Assembly: GCA_020027635.1 (NCBI GenBank) | Contig: JAHKKL010000111.1 | Location: 1-5,973, forward strand | Origin: Gammaproteobacteria bacterium | Lineage (GTDB): Bacteria; Pseudomonadota; Gammaproteobacteria; UBA9214 | Direction of reading: 5' to 3' | DNA length: 5,973 bases | Shown: piece by piece, positions 1-5,293 of the stretch | Numbering within the stretch: the stretch's first letter is position 1 | How the letters are laid out: every line of letters begins with the position of its first letter | Made by a program: the position numbers and the translations under genes | Notes under the pieces: model-generated | Told to the model about the DNA's origin: nothing | The model's input: only the letters and a program-made list of their open reading frames with translations | The model's database searches: none

Positions 1-878
1 TAATTCCTGACCACGGTGGCCTCGGCGGACATGGGCGACATCATCTTCAGCTTGTTCAGCTCGGAACTCGCCTTGTCCTTGGCTTCCTTGCTCATGCCGG
101 CCTTCTCGATCTTGTGCTGCAGTTCCTCGAGTTCATTGGGGGCGTCTTCCATTTCACCCAGTTCCTTCTGAATGGCCTTCATCTGCTCATTCAGATAGTA
201 CTCGCGCTGGCTCTTTTCCATCTGCTGCTTGACGCGACCGCGGATCCGCTTCTCGATCTGCATGATATCGATTTCGCCCTCGATCAACCCCATCAGTCGT
301 TCCAGGCGTTCACGGCTGCTTTCGATCTCGAGTATCCGCTGTTTCTCATCGAGCTTCAGCGACATGTGCGCCGCGATGGTGTCCGCCAGGCGTCCGGGTT
401 CATCGATACCCGACAAGGAGGTAAGGATCTCGGGAGGTACCTTCTTGTTCAGCTTGACATACTGCTCGAACATCGCCAGCAGGGAACGCGTGAGTACGCC
501 AAGCTCCTTTTCCTTGTCCTCATCCGATGAAGGAATGATTTCGATGTTGGCGGTAAAAAACGCCTCGATGGATTCAAAGGAGGTGATACGCGCGCGTTCG
601 ACGCCTTCGACCAGCACCTTCACCGTTCCGTCGGGCAGCTTCAGCAACTGAAGAATCGTGGACAAGGTGCCTATTTCATGAATGTCGTCGACCGAGGGGT
701 CGTCAATCTCGGCATTCTTCTGGGCTACCAGCAGTATCTTCTTGTCTTCCTGCATGGCGGTATCGAGCGCATTGATCGATTTCTCGCGACCCACGAAAAG
801 CGGGATGACCATGTGCGGATAGACGACAACGTCCCTTAACGGCAACACCGGTATTGCACCCGTGGTTTCATCTGTCAT
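1..878 (-). CDS. lon: Lon ATP-dependent protease, N-terminal part (cut by window edge)
   Basis: Lon is a cytoplasmic AAA+ serine protease that degrades misfolded and regulatory proteins. The visible 292 codons begin MTDETTGAIPVLPLRDVVVY and contain the conserved N-terminal run PHMVIPLFVGREKSI, which is diagnostic for the substrate-binding LAN domain (about residues 8-200). A charged, helical/coiled-coil stretch follows (about 200-285, with KQQMEKSQREYYLNEQMKAI), ending at SPMSAEATVVRN just before the AAA+ module. The Walker motifs and the Ser/Lys catalytic dyad of this roughly 780-810-residue family lie outside the window, so activity cannot be judged. I chose the ATG at 878 because GGAG sits 6 nt before it and IPVLPLRD then falls at the usual distance from the start. 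An in-frame ATG at 890 would add MEIQ, but its SD-like AGGAAGGG directly abuts the codon. Lon lies 275 nt after clpX and has its own heat-shock promoter. Confidence 0.97.
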   Translation of the reverse strand, partial: MTDETTGAIPVLPLRDVVVYPHMVIPLFVGREKSINALDTAMQEDKKILLVAQKNAEIDDPSVDDIHEIGTLSTILQLLKLPDGTVKVLVEGVERARITSFESIEAFFTANIEIIPSSDEDKEKELGVLTRSLLAMFEQYVKLNKKVPPEILTSLSGIDEPGRLADTIAAHMSLKLDEKQRILEIESSRERLERLMGLIEGEIDIMQIEKRIRGRVKQQMEKSQREYYLNEQMKAIQKELGEMEDAPNELEELQHKIEKAGMSKEAKDKASSELNKLKMMSPMSAEATVVRN

Positions 879-1020
879 TTGAATCTCCATCCCTTCCTGT
901 TGAATGAGTAGTACCGGTCACGACCGCCAATGTGCCAGAAGTCCGTCACACCCGTCTTCCAAGGCCCGTTGTTCTGCCTGTCGGTATGCGGGTATGACCA
1001 AGCATTGCTTCATTGACCCA

Positions 1021-1049
1021 ATATGGGGTGCGGGTCGCAAGACTTCAAC
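1021..1049 (-). promoter_or_regulatory. Predicted sigma32 (heat-shock) promoter of lon
   Basis: On the minus strand a -35 element GTTGAA (1049-1044) is followed after 15 nt by CCCCATAT (1028-1021), matching the RpoH -10 consensus CCCCATnT. Transcription should start near 1013-1015, giving a lon leader of about 135 nt. Lon is a known sigma32 regulon member in Escherichia coli, whose lon promoter carries the same GTTGAA and CCCCATAT elements. The sequence match is seen directly; heat induction in this organism is inferred. Confidence 0.85.
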
Positions 1050-1085
1050 ATTACATTTTTTGACACGCGATGATATTGCAGCAAT

Positions 1086-1135
1086 GAGCGTGCCAGCCCG
1101 CAAGCTGGACACTCTCGGGAACCAACAGACTGGTT
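1086..1135 (-). other. Two tandem stem-loops between clpX terminator and lon promoter
   Basis: Reading the minus strand, AACCA (1135-1131) pairs with TGGTT (1124-1120) around a 6-nt loop. Then GAGTGT (1114-1109) and CCAGC (1108-1104) pair with GCTGG (1097-1093) and ACGCTC (1091-1086), with a single C bulge, one G-T pair and a 6-nt loop. Neither is followed by a T-run on the minus strand, so they are not classical terminators. They could protect the 3' end of the clpX transcript or reinforce termination; the function is unknown. Confidence 0.4.
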
Positions 1136-1148
1136 TTATTGGGAATAT

Positions 1149-1181
1149 AAAAACTACTCAGATGCCGCCAGCGGCTCTGAG
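1149..1181 (-). terminator. Intrinsic terminator overlapping the clpX 3' end
   Basis: On the minus strand CTCAGA (1181-1176) pairs perfectly with TCTGAG (1162-1157), and the inner GCCGC (1175-1171) pairs with GCGGC (1168-1164); one base (1163) bulges. The stop codon TAG and then five T residues (1153-1149) follow directly. The stem is encoded by the last eight clpX codons (Ser-Glu-Pro-Leu-Ala-Ala-Ser-Glu). It most likely ends the tig-clpP-clpX transcript and separates it from lon. The T-run starts 3 nt after the stem, slightly further than ideal. Confidence 0.75.
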
Positions 1182-2425
1182 GCGTCAAAAATCATGTACG
1201 GTTTTGAGGCCCCGAGGATAACGCTTTCATCGATGACCACTTTTCTGACGTTTTCCAGTGACGGCAGGTCATACATGGTATCGAGCAATACCTGCTCGAG
1301 AATGGTGCGCAACCCCCGGGCTCCGGTTTTTCTTACCATGGCCTTGCGTGCAACGGAACGCAAGGCGTCATCCCGGAACTCGAGATCGCAGCCCTCCATT
1401 AGAAACAGCTTTGCATACTGTTTGGTCAGAGCATTCTTAGGTTCCGTCAGGATCTGAATGAGTGCCTGCTCGTCGAGTTCCTCCAGCGTGGCCACCACCG
1501 GCAATCTGCCGACGAACTCCGGGATGAGACCGTACTTGATGAGGTCCTCAGGCTCGACGTCATAGAGTATCTCTCCCAGGTTTATGTTCAGTTCCTTGCT
1601 TTTGACCTCGGCCGCGAAGCCGATGCCACCTTTCTCCGAACGGCTGCGTATGATCTTGTCCAGTCCGGAAAATGCACCGCCAACGATGAACAGTATGTTG
1701 GTGGTATCCACCTGCAGGAATTCCTGCTGCGGGTGCTTGCGTCCTCCCTGCGGAGGAACCGAGGCGACCGTGCCCTCGATCAGCTTTAGCAGTGCCTGCT
1801 GCACGCCCTCGCCGGAAACGTCCCGGGTAATGGAGGGGTTGTCAGACTTGCGCGATATCTTGTCGATCTCATCGATATAGACAATCCCGGTTTGCGCCTT
1901 TTCGACATCGTAATCACATTTCTGCAGCAATTTCTGGATGATGTTCTCGACGTCCTCGCCGACATAACCGGCTTCCGTCAGGGTGGTCGCATCCGCGATG
2001 GTGAACGGCACATTCAGCAGCCGCGCCAGGGTCTCGGCAAGCAGGGTCTTGCCCGAGCCGGTCGGTCCGATCAGCAGGATATTGCTTTTGGAAAGCTCGA
2101 CGCCGTCCTTCTTGCTGGCGGCATCGAGACGCTTGTAGTGGTTGTAGACGGCAACCGAGAGCACCTTCTTGGCACGCTCCTGCCCGATGACATACTCATT
2201 GAGGACATTATTGATCTCCTGGGGCTTGGGCAGCTTGTTTCCGCCACCGGAGGATTTTTCCTGCATCTCCTCACGAATAATGTCGTTGCACAGTTCGACA
2301 CACTCGTCACAGACAAAAACCGAGGGGCCCGCGATCAGTTTGCGTACTTCATGCTGGCTCTTGCCGCAGAACGAGCAGTAGAGCAGTTTTCCGTCATCGC
2401 CCTTACCGTCTCTGTCGTTGTTCAT
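1154..2425 (-). CDS. clpX: ClpX, AAA+ unfoldase subunit of ClpXP protease
   Basis: ClpX is the hexameric ATPase that recognises tagged or damaged proteins, unfolds them and threads them into the ClpP chamber. The 423-residue product matches the usual length (E. coli 424). The N-terminal zinc-binding domain has Cys17, Cys20, Cys39 and Cys42. The AAA+ module has Walker A GPTGSGKT (120-127), pore loop GYVG (153-156), Walker B IVYIDE (181-186), the second pore loop RKH (229-231), the ClpP-docking loop IGF (268-270), the arginine finger in GRLP (Arg307) and sensor-2 GAR (Arg370). All key residues are intact. I chose the ATG at 2425 because GAGGG lies 7 nt upstream; a TTG at 2431 would add two residues but sits only 1 nt from that SD. 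A 191-nt gap separates it from clpP, so a private promoter is possible, although no convincing one was found. The stop codon lies inside an intrinsic terminator. Confidence 0.99.
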   Translation of the reverse strand: MNNDRDGKGDDGKLLYCSFCGKSQHEVRKLIAGPSVFVCDECVELCNDIIREEMQEKSSGGGNKLPKPQEINNVLNEYVIGQERAKKVLSVAVYNHYKRLDAASKKDGVELSKSNILLIGPTGSGKTLLAETLARLLNVPFTIADATTLTEAGYVGEDVENIIQKLLQKCDYDVEKAQTGIVYIDEIDKISRKSDNPSITRDVSGEGVQQALLKLIEGTVASVPPQGGRKHPQQEFLQVDTTNILFIVGGAFSGLDKIIRSRSEKGGIGFAAEVKSKELNINLGEILYDVEPEDLIKYGLIPEFVGRLPVVATLEELDEQALIQILTEPKNALTKQYAKLFLMEGCDLEFRDDALRSVARKAMVRKTGARGLRTILEQVLLDTMYDLPSLENVRKVVIDESVILGASKPYMIFDASEPLAASE

Positions 2426-2519
2426 ACTCAAACCCTCGCTTTTATCAACACGGCCCCGCTATCTGGTTTTTAACACTGTTCTTTATTATGAATCAACTCC
2501 TTCGACGTCTTTTTGTGAG

Positions 2520-2540
2520 TGTATAACCGGCGGATATACA
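2520..2540. promoter_or_regulatory. Operator-like palindrome in the clpP-clpX gap
   Basis: The 191-nt clpP-clpX gap (2426-2616) holds a near-perfect palindrome: TGTATATCCG and CGGTTATACA on the minus strand flank a single central base (2530), with 9 of 10 positions complementary. The symmetry and length resemble a dimeric repressor site, or it could form a short mRNA hairpin. The A/T-rich stretch just downstream (2460-2510) could hold a clpX promoter; the best guess there, TTGATT then TTAAAA 17 nt on, is weak. No known regulator is recognised. Confidence 0.3.
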
Positions 2541-2616
2541 TGGTTTTCCCCCATAGAAGGTTTACCCGTAGCGGTCGTCGCGGCCCTGTCCGACCATCAG
2601 CGGCAGAATTTTCCCG

Positions 2617-3270
2617 TTATGGTTCCTTACTCTGCGCTGGCGCATCGCGTATCGCCAGTATTTCATCGATCAGCCCATACTCCCTGGCTTCCTTGGCGCC
2701 CATGAAGTTGTCCCGCTCGGTATCCTGTCTGATCTTTTCCAGCGACTGTCCGGTGTGCTTGGAAAGTATCATGTTGAGTTTTTCGCGGATCAGCAGGATT
2801 TCGCGTGCGTGGATATCGATATCCGTTGCCTGACCCTGGAACCCCCCCAGCGGCTGATGGATCATTATGCGGGAATGCGGCAGACAAACCCGTTTGCCCT
2901 TGGCCCCGCCCGCCAGCAACAAGGCGCCCATGCTGGCGGCCTGGCCGACACACATGGTGCTGACGGCCGGCTTTATGAATTGCATGGTATCGTAGACGGC
3001 CAGACCAGCCGTTACCGAACCGCCCGGGGAATTGATGTACAGGTGGATATCCTTGTCCGGGTTTTCCGATTCCAGGAACAGCAGTTGTGCGACGACGACA
3101 TTGGCCATGTAGTCTTCCACCGGCCCCACTACAAACACAACGCGTTCCTTGAGCAGCCGCGAGTAAATGTCGTAGGCCCGTTCACCTCGTGCCGTCTGTT
3201 CGATGACGATCGGTACAAGATTCAACGCCCTGGTATCAGACGCGCCACCCATGTTGTTGCTATCGGTCAT
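2617..3270 (-). CDS. clpP: ClpP, serine peptidase subunit of ClpXP/ClpAP
   Basis: ClpP forms the double-heptamer proteolytic chamber that cleaves unfolded chains delivered by ClpX (and ClpA, if present). The 217-residue product carries the complete catalytic triad: Ser113 in GQAASMGA, His138 in MIHQPLGG and Asp187 in DTERDNF. Other family signatures are YINSPGG (78-84, oxyanion loop), the head-domain/handle segment GGFQGQATDIDIHAREIL (142-159), and LVPIVIEQTARGERAYDIYSRLL near the N-terminus, whose preceding short leader is likely removed by self-processing as in E. coli. It is about ten residues longer than E. coli ClpP, split between the N-terminus and a C-terminal tail ending APAQSKEP. It begins 6 nt after the tig stop codon, so the two genes are almost certainly cotranscribed and probably translationally coupled. 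ATG 3270 is preferred; Met7 is a possible internal alternative. Confidence 0.99.
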   Translation of the reverse strand: MTDSNNMGGASDTRALNLVPIVIEQTARGERAYDIYSRLLKERVVFVVGPVEDYMANVVVAQLLFLESENPDKDIHLYINSPGGSVTAGLAVYDTMQFIKPAVSTMCVGQAASMGALLLAGGAKGKRVCLPHSRIMIHQPLGGFQGQATDIDIHAREILLIREKLNMILSKHTGQSLEKIRQDTERDNFMGAKEAREYGLIDEILAIRDAPAQSKEP

Positions 3271-3274
3271 CGAT

Positions 3275-3284
3275 TCCTATCCTT
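3275..3284 (-). promoter_or_regulatory. clpP ribosome-binding site overlapping the tig stop codon
   Basis: On the minus strand AAGGATAGGA contains two SD-like AGGA cores, 9 and 4 nt before the clpP ATG. The tig TAG stop (3279-3277) lies inside this element, so ribosomes finishing tig sit on the clpP initiation region. This arrangement favours translational coupling of trigger factor and ClpP. Confidence 0.6.
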
Positions 3285-4566
3285 TAAGTTGCTTGGCCGC
3301 TTCGACCAGCCGGTCGAATATCGTGTCTGTATTTTCCACCTGTATACCTGAATTCTCCAGTACCCAGTCAACCACCTGTTCCTCTATGACGGCCGACTGA
3401 ACGTTGCCCAGCATCTCCTGGTTGCCATAGTACCATTGAACCACTTCCTCGGGCTTCTCGTAGGATGCGGCAATGGTTTCGATGGTTTCGCGCACGCGGT
3501 CAGGATCGATCTGGATGCGGTTTTGCTTGACGATCGCAGTGACAAGCACACCCAGCTTCACCCGGCGCTCCGCATTTTGCTGGAACTCGGAGGCATTTGC
3601 AGTCTGGGTGGTTTGCTGAGCCTGCAGGCGGGCCGCCTCATCGGATATCAGACGTCGGGGAACCTCGACCGGGTTCCTTTCAAGCAGCCCCGAGAATACC
3701 TGGTCTTTCACATTGGACTTGACGAGTTGTTTCAGCTCTCTCTGCATATTGGCGGCGACCTCTTGCCTGAGCCCCTCAATCCCCTTGTCTGCGACGCCGA
3801 AGGCACGGGCAAAATCGTCATCGAGATCCGGCAAGACCATTTCCGATACCGAATGAACCTTGACTCTGAACTCGGCATCCTTCCCAGCAACCTCCCGGGA
3901 TGGATAGTCAACAGGGAAAGCCACCCGCAGCGTTCTTTCCTCGCCGGAGCCTGCACCGATCAGCTGATCTTCGAAGCCGGGTACCATGGTGTTTGAACCC
4001 AGCACAAGCGGCATTTTCTGACCCTTGCCTCCGGTAAAGGTATTACCCCCGGTCATGCCTTCAAAGTCGATGACCACCTGGTCATCGGTCTGAGCCGCGC
4101 GATCCACCGCTTTCCAGGTAGCCCGTTGTCTGCGCAGCTTCTCCAGCATGGCCTCGATATCCGCCGCGCCGATCTCGACGACAGGCCGTATCACTTTGAA
4201 GCCATAGTCGATCGGGGCCGTGATTTCCGGAAAGACTTCGAAAGTGGCTATGTATTCCAGTGGTTTCCCAGGGAACGATTCCACCGCATCGATCCTTGGT
4301 TCGGCGGCGGGTCGCAGACTCTCCTGGGCAAGTGCTTCCTGCAGAGTCGAGCGGATAACCTGTTGCATGACCTCCTGGCGCACCAGCGTGCCGTATTTTT
4401 TCTCAATGACACCGAGCGGCACCTTGCCTGGGCGGAATCCATCCAGACGGACAGTTGCCTTCATGGACTGGAGCCGGGAATCGACCTCCTGGTCGATCCG
4501 CTCGGCAGGCACCCGAACCGTCATGCGACGTTCAAGGCCGCCGGTATTCTCAACCGAAACTTGCAT
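3277..4566 (-). CDS. tig: Trigger factor, ribosome-associated chaperone and prolyl isomerase
   Basis: Trigger factor docks on ribosomal protein L23 at the exit tunnel and shields nascent chains. The 429-residue product matches the family length (E. coli 432). The N-terminal ribosome-binding domain (1 to about 115) has the signature GFRPGKVP at 43-50; Phe44 and Arg45 are kept, while the third position of the E. coli FRK loop is Pro here, a common variant. The FKBP-type PPIase domain lies at about 150-243, with IDFEG, GFEDQLIG and Phe198 in MVPGFE. The helical C-terminal substrate cradle (about 245-429) is interrupted in sequence by the PPIase domain in the usual way. The start at ATG 4566 is supported by a strong SD, AGAGGTGA (4578-4571), ending 4 nt before the start. 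It is the first protein gene of the tig-clpP-clpX unit and overlaps no neighbour. Confidence 0.99.
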   Translation of the reverse strand: MQVSVENTGGLERRMTVRVPAERIDQEVDSRLQSMKATVRLDGFRPGKVPLGVIEKKYGTLVRQEVMQQVIRSTLQEALAQESLRPAAEPRIDAVESFPGKPLEYIATFEVFPEITAPIDYGFKVIRPVVEIGAADIEAMLEKLRRQRATWKAVDRAAQTDDQVVIDFEGMTGGNTFTGGKGQKMPLVLGSNTMVPGFEDQLIGAGSGEERTLRVAFPVDYPSREVAGKDAEFRVKVHSVSEMVLPDLDDDFARAFGVADKGIEGLRQEVAANMQRELKQLVKSNVKDQVFSGLLERNPVEVPRRLISDEAARLQAQQTTQTANASEFQQNAERRVKLGVLVTAIVKQNRIQIDPDRVRETIETIAASYEKPEEVVQWYYGNQEMLGNVQSAVIEEQVVDWVLENSGIQVENTDTIFDRLVEAAKQLKG

Positions 4567-4592
4567 GAAATCACCTCTGAAAATAGTCGCCA

Positions 4593-4620
4593 GTTATCCT
4601 GCCTGGCATAACACTGACAA
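4593..4620 (-). promoter_or_regulatory. Candidate sigma70 promoter of tig
   Basis: TTGTCA (4620-4615, five of six consensus bases) is followed after 16 nt by GATAAC (4598-4593, four of six). The start point would be near 4586, giving a 20-nt leader that carries the strong SD. The match is good but not exceptional, and tig may also be read from the tRNA-Leu promoter upstream. Confidence 0.5.
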
Positions 4621-4659
4621 TGAGCACACGGTATTTTCGTGTTGCCCTTGTACCGGGAT

Positions 4660-4744
4660 TGGTGCGAAAGGAGAGGCTCGAACTCTCACGGGTTACCCCA
4701 CTGGCACCTAAAACCAGCGCGTCTACCGATTCCGCCACTTTCGC
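4660..4744 (-). tRNA. tRNA-Leu, anticodon UAG
   Basis: The 85-nt gene folds as a class II tRNA. The acceptor arm is GCGAAAG with CTTTCGC, the discriminator is A and the CCA end is encoded (4662-4660). The anticodon stem CTGGT/GCCAG encloses the loop TTTAGGT, giving anticodon TAG, which reads CUN leucine codons. A long variable arm (GGG-GTAA-CCC) and the T arm GAGAG-TTCGAGC-CTCTC are present. It lies 93 nt upstream of tig with no obvious terminator between, and is separated from the other four tRNAs by a terminator and a repeat-rich spacer. Confidence 0.97.
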
Positions 4745-4796
4745 AGCTTGTACTATGCCCCCTGACCGGCTCCGGTAAGCCCGGATAATCCAAGCA

Positions 4797-4838
4797 ATTA
4801 TAACGGCTTGTCGTCATGGAGCGCACCTGGATTTTTTT
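4797..4838 (-). promoter_or_regulatory. Candidate promoter of tRNA-Leu (and possibly tig)
   Basis: A perfect -10 TATAAT lies at 4802-4797, predicting a start near 4790, about 46 nt before the tRNA. The -35 region is poor, but a run of seven A residues (4838-4832) sits at about -42 to -48, where a proximal UP element for the RNA polymerase alpha subunits would lie. Strong stable-RNA promoters often combine these parts. The leader also holds a GC-rich hairpin (roughly 4784-4766). Confidence 0.5.
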
Positions 4839-4937
4839 ACCTTGCAGCCCAGGGAAAACAGGTGCCATGGCAGGCGCATCGCTCCCGCGCCGCCGCTTAC
4901 GGCATCCTCGGTAACTGCTCCTGCGTTACCCTACCTT

Positions 4938-4951
4938 CTGCATCCCTGCAG
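4938..4951. repeat. Hairpin CTGCA-TCCC-TGCAG
   Basis: A perfect 5-bp stem encloses the loop TCCC. It is homologous in form and loop to the hairpin at 5165-5180, but carries a different base pair at the third stem position. Confidence 0.6.
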
Positions 4952-4961
4952 TCGTGCCTTC

Positions 4962-5040
4962 CGCGGCACTTGCACCTCCCTGTGCATCGTCCCTGCGCTC
5001 CGCGACGTACCTACGATGTACAGGATGTACGAGTGCCGCG
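4962..5040. repeat. Long imperfect inverted repeat
   Basis: The left arm (4962-4990) and right arm (5013-5040) are complementary over 28-29 positions, with about four mismatches and one single-base bulge; they flank a 22-nt centre. The outer nine bases (CGCGGCACT against AGTGCCGCG) and the inner six (CATCGT against ACGATG) are perfect. Each arm holds its own smaller hairpin, so the element can fold as one long hairpin or as several small ones. Confidence 0.7.
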
Positions 5041-5071
5041 TGAGGACAGGACGTCCGAAGCGGCCATCCCT

Positions 5072-5175
5072 GAGGCGCATCGCTCCCGCGCTTCCCTGCG
5101 CTCCGCGATGTACCTACATCCCCGAGGCGCATCGCTCCCGCGCTTCCCTGCGCTCCGCGATGTACCTACATCCCT
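5072..5175. repeat. Two tandem 52-bp repeat units
   Basis: Unit A (5072-5123) and unit B (5124-5175) are identical at 51 of 52 positions, differing only at the last base (C against T). Each starts GAGGCGCATCGC and ends GTACCTACATCCC. Within a unit CATCGC pairs with GCGATG, the inner GCGC pairs with GCGC around TTCCCT, and GATGT pairs with ACATC around ACCT, so each unit can fold into a compact structure. CATCCCTG borders the pair on both sides (5065-5072 and 5169-5176), which suggests duplication by slippage or recombination at that motif. Confidence 0.95.
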
Positions 5176-5180
5176 GTAGG
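5165..5180. repeat. Hairpin CCTACA-TCCC-TGTAGG
   Basis: A perfect 6-bp stem with a TCCC loop closes the repeat region, one base beyond the end of the tRNA-Lys terminator T-run. It uses the last bases of tandem unit B as its left arm. Confidence 0.65.
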
Positions 5181-5181
5181 C

Positions 5182-5211
5182 AAAAAAATGCCCGCGCAAC
5201 GCACGGGCATT
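5182..5211 (-). terminator. Strong intrinsic terminator after tRNA-Lys
   Basis: On the minus strand AATGCCCG (5211-5204) pairs with CGGGCATT (5194-5187). The inner TGC/GCG adds three more pairs including one G-T, leaving a 3-nt loop, and the 3' side runs into seven T residues (5188-5182). It begins 6 nt after the tRNA-Lys CCA end, so it ends the Pro-Arg-His-Lys tRNA operon and insulates it from tRNA-Leu and tig. Confidence 0.95.
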
Positions 5212-5217
5212 CTGATC

Positions 5218-5293
5218 TGGTGGGCCGTGTAGGAATCGAACCTACAACCAATGGATTAAGAGTCCACTGCTCTACCAATTGAGCTAACGGCCC
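5218..5293 (-). tRNA. tRNA-Lys, anticodon CUU
   Basis: The 76-nt gene has the acceptor arm GGGCCGT/ACGGCCC, discriminator A and encoded CCA (5220-5218). The anticodon stem GTGGA/TCCAT encloses the loop CTCTTAA, giving CTT, which reads AAG. The body closely resembles bacterial lysine tRNAs (TTAGCTCA D arm, GTAGG-TTCGATT-CCTAC T arm). CUU is the optional second lysine isoacceptor in bacteria, so a UUU tRNA must exist elsewhere. It is the last gene of the four-tRNA cluster. Confidence 0.97.

Larger units (their letters stand above)
4863..5180. repeat. Mosaic intergenic repeat region
   Basis: This spacer between the tRNA-Lys terminator and the tRNA-Leu promoter appears non-coding. It contains two 52-bp tandem units (5072-5175), two degenerate copies (about 4871-4890 and 4978-5013), a long imperfect inverted repeat (4962-5040) and several small hairpins with TCC or TCCC loops. 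The open frames across it on both strands only translate the repeats: each has tandemly repeated Arg/Ser/Ala-rich peptides, no credible start site and no family resemblance. It has no transposase and no clear target-site duplication. It is best described as an accumulation of short, non-autonomous dispersed intergenic repeats. Confidence 0.8.

Noticed and set aside
918..1112. 64-codon frame from GTG 1112 in the clpX-lon spacer
   Set aside because: It begins inside a stem-loop, has no SD, and runs straight through the lon promoter elements. Only its 3' part could be transcribed from that promoter, and that part is treated separately as a speculative 31-codon frame.
1892..2473. Long plus-strand frame antisense to clpX (and similar ones antisense to lon, clpP and tig)
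   Set aside because: These are shadows of strongly conserved minus-strand genes, with no ribosome-binding sites or recognisable domains.
2547..2555. CCCCCATAG on the plus strand in the clpP-clpX gap as a sigma32 -10 element
   Set aside because: It points away from clpX, no -35 TTGAA lies at the right distance, and no plus-strand gene follows.
4863..5180. CRISPR array
   Set aside because: The two 52-bp units are directly adjacent with no spacers between them, the other copies are degenerate, and there are no cas genes.
4808..5282. Open frames on both strands across the repeat spacer, with repeated Arg/Ser/Ala-rich peptides
   Set aside because: They are translations of the tandem and inverted repeats, and overlap the tRNA-Lys terminator or tRNA-Lys itself in some frames. 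They lack credible start signals and resemble no protein family.
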